A stretch of 64,000 bases of DNA from Candidatus Omnitrophota bacterium (GTDB lineage Bacteria; Omnitrophota; Gorgyraeia; Aquiviventales; Aquiviventaceae), in the NCBI GenBank assembly GCA_016206685.1, contig JACQRB010000023.1, positions 1 to 64,000 of the forward strand, read 5' to 3'. Below are positions 7,594-15,759 of this stretch, piece after piece. The notes under the pieces were generated by a model. It was not told the origin of the DNA. It saw nothing but the letters and a program-made list of their open reading frames with translations, and did not search any database. Within the stretch, counting starts at the first letter, position 1. The number at the start of each line of letters is the position of its first letter. The position numbers and the translations under genes are program-made.

Positions 7594-9464
7594 CACAGGT
7601 TCTGCCGACACCACACCTCAAACACCAGCAGCGCCCACAACACCTGGCTGAGATCCTCACGGCCCTGGCGATGCCGCGACAAGGCGTCCTGCGCCACCGC
7701 CGGATCAATCCACGGGCGGCTGTGCGCCGTCGGAGCGCAGACCAGATCGTGGAAGACCTCGGACAGTTCCCCCAGAATCCACTCCCCCACCGGCACGGCG
7801 AACCCGTGCTTGGGACGCTCGGCCACGCCGGCAGGCAGGACCCGCCGAAGCGCCCGGCGCAAGAGGTATTTCGTGGTCGCGCCGCGCAGCTTCAGGTCGC
7901 CCGGCAGGCGCAAGGCGAACTCCACGACCTCCTGATCCAGAAACGGCACCCGGCCCTCCAATCCCACGGCCATGGTCATGCGGTCCTCTTTCGCCAGCAG
8001 ATCGTCCGGCAAGTACGTCGCCAGATCGGCGGCCAGACAGAGCTCCAACGGATCACCCGAAGGCCGATGGAGCAGCCCGTGATGCACGGGATGGGCTTCC
8101 AGGCCGGCCGGCAGCAGCGCGCGCCGCAGCGAGGCATCGCAGCAGGTCAGCGTCGTGAGATACGCCTCCAGCGTCGTCGCGCCGTCCTGCGCGGCGCCGC
8201 AGAATCGCTTGGCATATAGTCCCCACTGCCCGAGCCGGCTGCGACGGTGCGCCGGCAGCCGGGCGGCAACCTCCGCCACGCCGCGGCGCAGCAGGCGTGG
8301 CAGGCGCTGGTAGCGCGGCAGCAGGCGCGAGAGCTGGTAGCGGCGATAGCCGGCGAAGAGATCGTCTCCACCGGTGCCGGATAACGCCACGGTGACCCGC
8401 GTCTTGGCGAAGCGGGCCAGATAGTACAACGGGATCGCGGAAGAATCGCCGAACGGCTCATCGCAGGAGCGGACCACCATCTCCAAGGCCTCGGCAGCCG
8501 AGGGGCTGATGACCAGCTCATGGTGATCGCACCCAAACTGTTCGGCTACCTGCCGGGCAGAGGCGCTCTCGTCGTACAGCCCCATCCCGGGGAAGCTGGC
8601 TGAAAACGTCTGCAGTGGTCCCGACGCGCACTCGCGGGCCAGGGCGACGACGCCGCTCGAATCGAGGCCGCCGCTGAGGAAGATGCCCACCGGCACGTCC
8701 GCCACCATCTGCCGTCGCACGGCCCCCCGCAAGAGATCCAACAACTGATCGGCCTCGTCTTGCAGGGAACCGCGTGGGGGTGTCCCATCGGGGAACGCGA
8801 CGCGCCAGTAGCGCTCCAGCCGAGCCCCGTCCCGCGACATCAGCAGGTAATGGCCGGCCGGAAGCTTGTGCGCCTCCTGGAAGATCGTGTAGGGGGACGG
8901 GATGTACAGCCAGGTGAAATAGTCCGCGACCGCGGACGGATCCACCGTCAGCCGCAGCCGGGGATCGGCGCGCAGCGCCTTCAGCTCGGAGGCGAACCAC
9001 AGCCGACCATCCTGCAGGGCGTAATAGAGCGGCTTGATGCCCAGCGGATCGCGGGCCAGCAGCAGGCGCTGGGCCTTGGCGTCCCAGATCGCAAAGGCAA
9101 ACATCCCGTTGAGTCGGCGGACACACTCTGGGCCCTCTTCTTCATAGAGATGGACAATGACTTCGGTGTCGGAGTGAGTCGTGAAGCGATGCCCCTTGGC
9201 CTCCAACTCCCGACGCAGCGCCTGGTGATTGTAGATCTCGCCGTTGAAGACCACCCATACGGAGCGGTCTTCGTTGGTGATAGGCTGCCGACCAGTCACA
9301 AGATCAATCACGCTCAGGCGCCGCATCCCCAAGCCGACATGGGGCGCCGCGTAGTAGCCCTCATCATCCGGCCCCCGGTGCGTGAGCGTCGCCGTCATGC
9401 GCCGGATGCCCTCCGGATCCCCCAACTGATCGGTGAAGCTTACTTGCCCGCAGATCCCGCACAT
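7593..9464 (-). CDS. asnB: Asparagine synthetase (glutamine-hydrolysing), AsnB type
   Basis: A 623-residue class II amidotransferase. It begins MCGICGQV, so Cys2 is available as the glutaminase nucleophile after removal of Met. RHRRLS-type substrate residues are represented by MRRLSVIDL, and VFNGEIYNH and the glutaminase Ntn domain follow. The synthetase half has the ATP-pyrophosphatase loop FLSGGLDSSG and VALSGTGGDDLFAGY. In polysaccharide clusters such proteins amidate uronic acids or other carboxylates, or simply make asparagine. ATG 9464 is chosen over a longer frame because it places Cys at position 2. It overlaps the end of the GT2 gene upstream by 25 bases and ends at the palindrome. 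Confidence 0.92.
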   Translation of the reverse strand: MCGICGQVSFTDQLGDPEGIRRMTATLTHRGPDDEGYYAAPHVGLGMRRLSVIDLVTGRQPITNEDRSVWVVFNGEIYNHQALRRELEAKGHRFTTHSDTEVIVHLYEEEGPECVRRLNGMFAFAIWDAKAQRLLLARDPLGIKPLYYALQDGRLWFASELKALRADPRLRLTVDPSAVADYFTWLYIPSPYTIFQEAHKLPAGHYLLMSRDGARLERYWRVAFPDGTPPRGSLQDEADQLLDLLRGAVRRQMVADVPVGIFLSGGLDSSGVVALARECASGPLQTFSASFPGMGLYDESASARQVAEQFGCDHHELVISPSAAEALEMVVRSCDEPFGDSSAIPLYYLARFAKTRVTVALSGTGGDDLFAGYRRYQLSRLLPRYQRLPRLLRRGVAEVAARLPAHRRSRLGQWGLYAKRFCGAAQDGATTLEAYLTTLTCCDASLRRALLPAGLEAHPVHHGLLHRPSGDPLELCLAADLATYLPDDLLAKEDRMTMAVGLEGRVPFLDQEVVEFALRLPGDLKLRGATTKYLLRRALRRVLPAGVAERPKHGFAVPVGEWILGELSEVFHDLVCAPTAHSRPWIDPAVAQDALSRHRQGREDLSQVLWALLVFEVWCRQNL

Positions 9465-10243
9465 ACGCCTGATGCCGTCTCCGACGTGGCCAGGGCGCGC
9501 AGCGCCGGCTGGGCGATCTCCGGCCGGATCCGCACGCGATGCCGCAGCAGCCACCACAGAAATCCCAGATGATCCAGGATGATCCGCAGGATCACCGCCT
9601 TGGACGTCCCGTACTGCCGCACGGTCAGCGTCATCGGATGCTCGGCCACCCGATAGCCCATCATCAGCGCCCGCACCAGGATCTCGGCGACAGCCAAAAA
9701 ATCATCGGACTCGAAGCGGACCGACCGAACGACCTCGGCGCGGTACAGCCGCATGAGGCCGGTATAGGTATAGATCCGGGCGCCCAGCACCAGGCGATAC
9801 AGCCAGGAGCAGCCTCGGCTGAGGACCAGTCGGTAGGCGGGGACGTTGTGTACGCCGCCCTGCGGGTGATAGGCCGACCCCACTACGACGTCGGCCCCCT
9901 GCTCCAGTAACGCAAGCATCGGCACCAGCGCCAGCGGATCATACGTGCAGTCGCTGTCGGTCGTGGCGATCAGCTCCCCGCGGGCCTGGCCAAAGCCGGT
10001 GCGGATCGCCGCCCCGAGGCCCCGATTGCGTTCATGGCGGATCACCCGCGCCGTGAACGAGCTGCCGGCCAGCTCCGCCTCCAAGTGCTCGGCGGTGCCA
10101 TCGGTGGAGCCGTCATCCACAAAGATCAGCTCCAGCGCGTAGTCAGGACAGAGACGGCGCTGCAGTTGGCTCAGCACCTGCAACAAATGGCCGATGCCTT
10201 CCCGCTCGTTGTAACAAGGAAAAATCAGTGAGAGCGTGGTCAT
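9440..10243 (-). CDS. Family 2 glycosyltransferase, dolichyl/polyprenyl-phosphate mannosyltransferase-like
   Basis: A 267-residue GT-A protein. It starts MTTLSLIFPCYNEREG, has FVDDGSTDGTAE (nucleotide-binding Asp) and TTDSDCTYDP (DxD metal site), and carries one hydrophobic segment near the C-terminus. The RNRGLGAAIRTGF stretch resembles polyprenyl-phosphate sugar synthases (DPM1/GtrB group), which load a sugar on a lipid carrier for membrane transferases such as the GT-C-like proteins of this cluster. A GTG at 10246 directly before ATG 10243 is an alternative start; ATG 10243 forms TGATG with the WecB-like gene. The last 25 bases overlap the start of asparagine synthetase. Confidence 0.87.
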   Translation of the reverse strand: MTTLSLIFPCYNEREGIGHLLQVLSQLQRRLCPDYALELIFVDDGSTDGTAEHLEAELAGSSFTARVIRHERNRGLGAAIRTGFGQARGELIATTDSDCTYDPLALVPMLALLEQGADVVVGSAYHPQGGVHNVPAYRLVLSRGCSWLYRLVLGARIYTYTGLMRLYRAEVVRSVRFESDDFLAVAEILVRALMMGYRVAEHPMTLTVRQYGTSKAVILRIILDHLGFLWWLLRHRVRIRPEIAQPALRALATSETASGVCAGSAGK

Positions 10244-11778
10244 CACAGGCGCTCCAAGAGAGTCTCCACGATGCGCGCGCCGGCGTGCCCGTCGCCGAAC
10301 GGATTGGCGCCGGCGGCACGCGCGGGGCGATCCAGCAGGGCGAGCGTCCGCGCCACAATGCGCTCCGTGTCGGTACCCACCAGTTCCGCAATCCCCAGGT
10401 CGATCGCTTCGGTCCGCTCGGTCACCTCACGCATCACCAAGATCGGCTTGCCCAACGAGGCGACCTCTTCTTGAATGCCGCCGGAATCGGTCAGGATCAC
10501 ATCCGCCTGCGACATCGCGTGCACGAACCGCGGGTAATCCAGCGGCGGGATCAGGCGGATGTTGGGCACTCGGCCTAGCCGCTGATGGACCGGTCCCTGG
10601 ACGTTGGGATTCGGATGCACCGCGTAGACGATGACCGCATCCGGCCGCCGGCGCCCAATCGTCTCCAGCGCCTCGCAGATGCGGCTCAGGCCGCCGCCGA
10701 AATTTTCCCGGCGATGCGCAGTAACCAAGATGAGTTTTTGCCCGTTCGAAACCGTGGGCATCCTGGAAGGAAACAGCCGTGCGCCGGGCTCACGCAGCCG
10801 CGCCAGCGTCCAGAACAGCGCGTCAATTCCTGTGTTGCCGGTCACGGTGATGCGCGAGGCGGGCGCGCCTTCCGCCAGCAGGTTGCGCTTCGAGGACTCG
10901 GTCGGTGCGAACAGGAAGTCCGCCATCGCGTCGATGAGGCGCCGGTTCATCTCTTCCGGAAACGGCGCGTATTTGTCGCCGGACCGCAGCCCGGCCTCGA
11001 TGTGGCCGATCGGGATTTTCAGATAGTACGCCGCCAAGGCGGCCGAGAAACTTGACGTGGTGTCGCCCTGCACCAGGACCAGCGCCGGACGTTCCCGGCG
11101 CCAGAGCGCCTCTACGCTCGTCAAGAGCCGTGCGGTCAGCGCCCCCAACCCCTGCCCCTCTTCCATGAGGTCTAAATCCACGTCCGGCGTGATGTCGAAC
11201 ACCTGCAACACCTGGTCCAGCATCTGGCGATGCTGCGCGGTGGCGACCACCTGGGTGCGGCACCGCTGCGCCTGCTGCCGGCATGCGACCACGACCGGCG
11301 CCATCTTGATGGCTTCCGGACGCGTGCCCATGATGAGCGAGATCAGCGGAAGCGGTATGATCACCCGGCCGTGGTGGATGCCTGGCTCTGCCAAGCGGGC
11401 TTCCACTCCTCCGCGATCTGATGCTTCATCTCGTGCCCGGCGTGACGGGCGCGTGATCATTGTGTCCCATGCGAGTTGCTGTGGCCTCCGCAGCGCTCCC
11501 CACATCACGCCTCCAACCCCGAGGAAGACCATGCCCCGCACCGCGAGCTCTTTCATCGTCCAGGGCTCAGGTCGCAGGAGCATAGCGGCCAGCGCCGTGA
11601 CCACGCACGCGCCACATGCCAGTGCTCCCAGCGCTCGACGATGACGGCTCGCCTCCCATTGAGTCCGCCGAATCCAGCCTACCACCAGACTCTCCGCCAC
11701 CGCGCGGTTGAAGCCCTGGCGGAGCTGTCGCACGAACTGGGCGGTCCGACTGGCGTGCCACCACTGTCGCCAGCCCAT
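10243..11778 (-). CDS. wecB: UDP-N-acetylglucosamine 2-epimerase (non-hydrolysing type) with N-terminal membrane extension
   Basis: A 511-residue protein, about 140 longer than a normal WecB. The catalytic part begins near residue 143 (IPLPLISLIMGTRPEAIKMA) and contains VQGDTTSSF, GHIEAGLRSG, FPEEMNRRL, VTAHRRENFGGG and LTDSGGIQEE, the full set of family motifs for interconversion of UDP-GlcNAc and UDP-ManNAc. The extra N-terminus has Trp- and Arg-rich sequence and two hydrophobic segments (about 49-68 and 80-95), so the enzyme may be held at the membrane. Start ATG 11778 forms TGATG with the GT4-YdcF stop; a GTG six codons upstream is less likely. The product could feed ManNAc-based sugars. 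Confidence 0.88.
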   Translation of the reverse strand: MGWRQWWHASRTAQFVRQLRQGFNRAVAESLVVGWIRRTQWEASRHRRALGALACGACVVTALAAMLLRPEPWTMKELAVRGMVFLGVGGVMWGALRRPQQLAWDTMITRPSRRARDEASDRGGVEARLAEPGIHHGRVIIPLPLISLIMGTRPEAIKMAPVVVACRQQAQRCRTQVVATAQHRQMLDQVLQVFDITPDVDLDLMEEGQGLGALTARLLTSVEALWRRERPALVLVQGDTTSSFSAALAAYYLKIPIGHIEAGLRSGDKYAPFPEEMNRRLIDAMADFLFAPTESSKRNLLAEGAPASRITVTGNTGIDALFWTLARLREPGARLFPSRMPTVSNGQKLILVTAHRRENFGGGLSRICEALETIGRRRPDAVIVYAVHPNPNVQGPVHQRLGRVPNIRLIPPLDYPRFVHAMSQADVILTDSGGIQEEVASLGKPILVMREVTERTEAIDLGIAELVGTDTERIVARTLALLDRPARAAGANPFGDGHAGARIVETLLERL

Positions 11779-13616
11779 CAGAGATAGCCCCTCCACCAGT
11801 AATAGAGCATCCCCAGATACTCATGCAAAATCGCCTGGACATGATGCCACTGAACAGCGGTACCGTCCCCATAGAATCGGCTCAGGGGAATCGGCGTGTT
11901 CACCACATGGATGTCCGGGGCTTGCTTCCGCCATACCAGGTCCGCGCGGCGCATATGATACGGAGCGCTGACCAACAGGATCCGCGTCCATCGGTTCGCC
12001 TGAAGGATCTGATGCGTGAACTGCACGTTTTCCGCGGTGTTCCCGGCCTGGTTCTCCAGGAGGATGGCTTCCGGCGCCACCCCCAGCGATACCGCCAACG
12101 CCCGCATCACGTCCGTTTCACGGAAAGCGAAGGTGTGACCGGACGAGAAAATGATATGGGGGGCGTATCCCTGCTGATACAAAGCCACGGCTTGTTGCAC
12201 CCGTTCCTCGTAGCCCTGGCCGGCTTTGCCGGATTCCCCCACCCCGCCGGCGAACACCACGATCGCATCCGCTGGCGCCGGCGGCTCGACCGTCTTCAGC
12301 GGCGCTGCAACCCACCATAACAGCGGCGTCTGGAACAGCGCCAGGTATGCGATGCCTAATACCACCGAGAGCCGCAGGGTCCGGCGCAGAACCGCCCGCG
12401 TTGCGCGCCGCAACAGCTCGGCCCACTGCGCGGTGCGCAGCCGCTCAGCATCCAGGAGCCGGCCCGCCATCACCTCGCTCATTGCCTCCACCCGCGCGGT
12501 CCATCCCTGCTGCTCGGCCACGGCCCGCCGTCGCGGTCCACGGCCATCCACAGTTTCCTCCAGGGCCCGGCGCACCTGGACCTCAAACTCGTCGCACGTG
12601 CGGCCGATCGCCACGACCTCGTCGTAGCGCGCGTTGAACGCCAGCACCTCCGGCAGCGGCGTGGAGACCACGGGCTTGCCGACCATGAGATACTCGGTTA
12701 ACTTGGTGGGATAAACGGTCTGCGTGTAGGCGTTGAGCGCATACGGAATCAGGCACACGTCGAAACCGGCGATATAGGCCGGAATGGCGTCATGCGGCTT
12801 GGCTCCGAGCTTGTGGATATTCCGCCCCTCCAGAGCGTAGGTAAATTCTTCAACCTGCGGCCCGACGATCACGACGTTCCACTCCGGATGCCGCCGGGCC
12901 ATCTCCTGCAGCAGCGGACCGTCCACATGGCGCTGCAACGCCCCGACATACCCCAATCGCGGCGAGGCGATGCGCTGCAGGTCTTCGGGAAGAGCCGCGC
13001 CCTCATGTTGCTGAAATCGCTCCAGATTGACGCCGAATGGAAAAATCTCAATGGGATGCGCGTGATGCCGGCGGCAGCGTTGGGCAATCGCCTCGCCCTG
13101 CGCAAAAACCACGTCCGCCCGTCGCAGCAGCCGCTGTTCGGCCCGCTGAATCTTGCGGACAGGTCCCACCTGCTCGAAGTCGGCGATGCAGTAGTACACC
13201 ACCATCTCCGGATTCAGCTCCTCGATCAGCGCCAGCGTGAATCGCGTCGGCAAGAAGGTCCAGAGAATCGGCCGCTCAAACCCCAGGAGGCGGACCCACC
13301 GACGGATGATGCCCATGAACAGCCAGCGGTTGATCCGTTGGGCGAGGCGGGAGTACGGAAACGGCAGCACCACTGGCGAGCACACATAGAGGTTCTCCTG
13401 CACCTGCCGGATGCCCTGCACCCCCTTGCGCCAGTCGCGCAGCCGCTGCCGCAGCCGCGGCAAGTCGCGCCATCGTGGCATGCGGATGCCGGTGTTCTCG
13501 ATGAACAGCACGGTGTTGCCGGCCGCGGCGAACCGGGCCATGACTTCCTGATGGCCCTGCCAGTTAAACTCCCAGTTGATCGAGGAGAGACAAATGATCT
13601 GTTTACCGCTGAGCAT
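11778..13616 (-). CDS. Fusion of a GT4-like glycosyltransferase with a YdcF/SanA-type DUF218 domain
   Basis: A 612-residue two-part protein. Residues 1 to about 395 are a GT-B transferase of the capsule/EPS type: SSINWEFNWQGHQEVMARF near the start, YYCIADFEQVG, then YVGALQRHVDG and YPTKLTEYLMVGKPVVSTP at the donor site. After a basic region there is one membrane span (about 414-437), then a DUF218 domain: ADAIVVFAGGVGESGKAGQG, IIFSSGHT, ENQAGNTAENVQ, LLVSAPYHMRRA. DUF218 proteins (YdcF, SanA, ElyC) are linked to envelope integrity and lipid-carrier metabolism; their reaction is not firmly known. ATG 13616 is chosen; it overlaps the GT2 stop by 14 bases. A GTG nine codons upstream is the alternative. 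Confidence 0.88.
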   Translation of the reverse strand: MLSGKQIICLSSINWEFNWQGHQEVMARFAAAGNTVLFIENTGIRMPRWRDLPRLRQRLRDWRKGVQGIRQVQENLYVCSPVVLPFPYSRLAQRINRWLFMGIIRRWVRLLGFERPILWTFLPTRFTLALIEELNPEMVVYYCIADFEQVGPVRKIQRAEQRLLRRADVVFAQGEAIAQRCRRHHAHPIEIFPFGVNLERFQQHEGAALPEDLQRIASPRLGYVGALQRHVDGPLLQEMARRHPEWNVVIVGPQVEEFTYALEGRNIHKLGAKPHDAIPAYIAGFDVCLIPYALNAYTQTVYPTKLTEYLMVGKPVVSTPLPEVLAFNARYDEVVAIGRTCDEFEVQVRRALEETVDGRGPRRRAVAEQQGWTARVEAMSEVMAGRLLDAERLRTAQWAELLRRATRAVLRRTLRLSVVLGIAYLALFQTPLLWWVAAPLKTVEPPAPADAIVVFAGGVGESGKAGQGYEERVQQAVALYQQGYAPHIIFSSGHTFAFRETDVMRALAVSLGVAPEAILLENQAGNTAENVQFTHQILQANRWTRILLVSAPYHMRRADLVWRKQAPDIHVVNTPIPLSRFYGDGTAVQWHHVQAILHEYLGMLYYWWRGYL

Positions 13617-14577
13617 TGGCCAGATGCCCCTGTCGTGTTTCACTCGCCATCGAGGCGACCGCGTGCGGCGCCGCCGTCCACCGTCTGGCCTCCAGGAAGC
13701 CCTGGAAATTCCCCACCGCCCGGGCGACGTACTGCCGATCCCATTCGAGTATTCCTCGAGCGAGATTGACGAAAAGCTGGCAGGCGAGTGCCGTGTAACA
13801 GCGTTCCACCGAAAGGCCGTGCGTCCCGCGGTGCTTCCGAACCACGTAGAGACGGTTCAGCACCTGCCACCGGCCTAACCGATAACCGTCCCACTGACGG
13901 CCCGACTCGACTTCGCGCACGTGGGCGTCAGCCACCACCATCATCTGGTACTGGCGGCCCACGCGCAGGCTGAATTCCACCTCGTAGAGGAAGCCAGGCC
14001 CCTCGAACCACTCATCAAACGCAAACGCATCGAGGACCGCCTTGCGCCAGACCGTCGCCCCGCTATAGAGCCATTCCACCGTCGTGTCCTGCTGGACCGC
14101 TCCGATTTTCACTTGATAGCCGGACGGCAAGAATGTCCCACGCCGACTGGCATCCATGCCAAAGAGGGCTTTCAGCCAGACCCACCGCGGGCTCGCCGTA
14201 TTATTCACCAGGTTGAACGCCACTCCACCGACCGTCGGGGCGGCGGTTGACCAGAAGCTCAACATGACCTCCAGCGCATCCGCCTCCAGCACCATGTCGT
14301 CATCGAGCAAGCCCACCAGCGTCATCACGGGGTCCACCAACTGCCGGCCCACGTTCTGCTGCCGTGCCAGGCCCGGTGGGGACACGTGCGTGCACCGAAT
14401 CCGCAGCGCCGGGAATGATGCGACACACTGGGGCAGCGGCTGCGCGCCCCCGTCAACCACGATCACCTCATCCGGTAGGACCGTCTGCTCGCTGAGGCTC
14501 TGGAGCAATCGTCCCAACTCCTCCGGATGGTCTTTAGTCGGGATGATGATGGCCAGGTGATGCGCCCCACGGCTCAT
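13603..14577 (-). CDS. Family 2 glycosyltransferase
   Basis: A 324-residue GT-A transferase. The N-terminus reads MSRGAHHLAIIIPTKDHPEE, followed by VIVVDGGAQP, GLARQQNVG and LLDDDMVLEADAL, where the DDD supplies the metal-binding DxD motif. The C-terminal third (GPGFLYEVEFSLRVGRQYQM) matches the acceptor/base region of rhamnosyl- and hexosyltransferases that extend surface glycans. ATG 14577 lies one base after the TAG of the radical-SAM gene upstream, so a longer frame to 14640 is rejected. The C-terminal 14 bases overlap the GT4-YdcF fusion gene. Donor and acceptor cannot be assigned. Confidence 0.87.
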   Translation of the reverse strand: MSRGAHHLAIIIPTKDHPEELGRLLQSLSEQTVLPDEVIVVDGGAQPLPQCVASFPALRIRCTHVSPPGLARQQNVGRQLVDPVMTLVGLLDDDMVLEADALEVMLSFWSTAAPTVGGVAFNLVNNTASPRWVWLKALFGMDASRRGTFLPSGYQVKIGAVQQDTTVEWLYSGATVWRKAVLDAFAFDEWFEGPGFLYEVEFSLRVGRQYQMMVVADAHVREVESGRQWDGYRLGRWQVLNRLYVVRKHRGTHGLSVERCYTALACQLFVNLARGILEWDRQYVARAVGNFQGFLEARRWTAAPHAVASMASETRQGHLANAQR

Positions 14578-14578
14578 G

Positions 14579-15757
14579 CTAGATGAAGTCCACGTGCTCC
14601 GGCGGCGATTCGGAGAGGGTCTCAATTTTATCGCCGGCAATCAGCGTATTCATGAAGCGGTTCTTCGGGTTGTACATGCAGGCGGGGCAGCCGCGTGCGT
14701 CAAACGTCTCGAAGAACGCCTGCTTCGACTGGCTGTCCCAGAGGGCTTTGAACCCGCCTTCCAGGAACGAGCCGATTTTGCCCCGGAGATTGTAGGCGTT
14801 GATGCAGCAGGTATAGACGTTGCCGTCGCCGGCCACGTACGTCTGGAGGTTCAGGATCGGACAGAAGGCGTAATCCGGATGCTGCCCCTCCAAATCTTCC
14901 AGGCGGTCGCCGAAATTATCGTAGATCGTGAAGTCCGCCCGGCGGGACACCGCCTTGGCGCCGGCGAGCAGCCGGCGCACCTCCGGGGCGTGCGGCTCGT
15001 GGTAGCGCGCGCCCTCCGGCATGAACGCCGCACTGATCCGGATGTTATCCACGCCGAGCTGTTCCGCCAAGTCAATGGCCGCCGCGACTTCATGCCAATT
15101 GTCCCGCGTGACCACGAACCCGATCCCAAGCCGGCACATCGTCCTTTGGGCGCGAATCTCGGCCGCTAACCGTCGGGTGTTGGCCAGGGTGAGGTCGAAC
15201 ATCTTCTCGGACACCCGCCGGATCCGGCTGTAATTCTGCGGGGTCGCCGCATCGAGGCTCACGCGGACCCACGCCGCGTTGGCCAGCAAGGCCACCCGAC
15301 TGGTGTGCTGCTGCGCCAGCCAGGGCGTCGTGCGATCAAGTAACGTGCCGTTGGTGACGACCGCCAAATTGATGCCGCGAGCCAGGATGCCATTTACCAC
15401 CTGGTCGAAATCGGGATGCAGGGTCGGCTCTCCGCCACCGGTCAACTGGATCGCCTTCACTCCCATCTGCTGGCAATCGTGCAGCAGCCCCAGCACCCTG
15501 TCGGTCGGCAGCATCCGGTTGGGATTGCGCGGCACCGGGGCGGTGGGATCGTTAAACAACTGGTTGCTGCTGTATCCCTCCACGCGGTAGGCGCAGAAGG
15601 AGCAATCCTCGTTGCACAGGTCGCTCAGGATGAGCTGGACATGCACCGGGTAGGGCTGGCGGCCCTTTTGCATAGCGCGCAGCCGATCAGGATGAAACGC
15701 CGCCTTGTCATAGCGGTACAGGTCGGCCGTCTTGAGTTCGGGTGTCGTGCGCGGCAT
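14579..15757 (-). CDS. Radical SAM enzyme with C-terminal SPASM-like cysteines
   Basis: A 392-residue radical-SAM protein. The cluster motif is CNEDCSFC (CxxxCxxC) about residue 45-52, followed by QLTGGGEPTLH (the SAM-binding GGE motif). The C-terminus has further cysteines: FCPILNLQTYV, VYTCCINAYN and GCPACMYNP, which resemble the auxiliary-cluster (SPASM/twitch) region. Such enzymes begin radical chemistry with a 5'-deoxyadenosyl radical; in polysaccharide loci they are usually uncharacterised and could modify sugars or lipid carriers. ATG 15757 sits two bases after the TGA of the gene upstream, so the longer frame is rejected. It is one of three such genes in the window. Confidence 0.88.
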   Translation of the reverse strand: MPRTTPELKTADLYRYDKAAFHPDRLRAMQKGRQPYPVHVQLILSDLCNEDCSFCAYRVEGYSSNQLFNDPTAPVPRNPNRMLPTDRVLGLLHDCQQMGVKAIQLTGGGEPTLHPDFDQVVNGILARGINLAVVTNGTLLDRTTPWLAQQHTSRVALLANAAWVRVSLDAATPQNYSRIRRVSEKMFDLTLANTRRLAAEIRAQRTMCRLGIGFVVTRDNWHEVAAAIDLAEQLGVDNIRISAAFMPEGARYHEPHAPEVRRLLAGAKAVSRRADFTIYDNFGDRLEDLEGQHPDYAFCPILNLQTYVAGDGNVYTCCINAYNLRGKIGSFLEGGFKALWDSQSKQAFFETFDARGCPACMYNPKNRFMNTLIAGDKIETLSESPPEHVDFI

Positions 15758-15759
15758 GC

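Noticed and set aside
10243..11778. WecB-like gene as the hydrolysing NeuC of the nonulosonate pathway
   Set aside because: Motifs fit the non-hydrolysing epimerase and the gene lies over 33 kb from neuB, although a supply role for ManNAc cannot be excluded.
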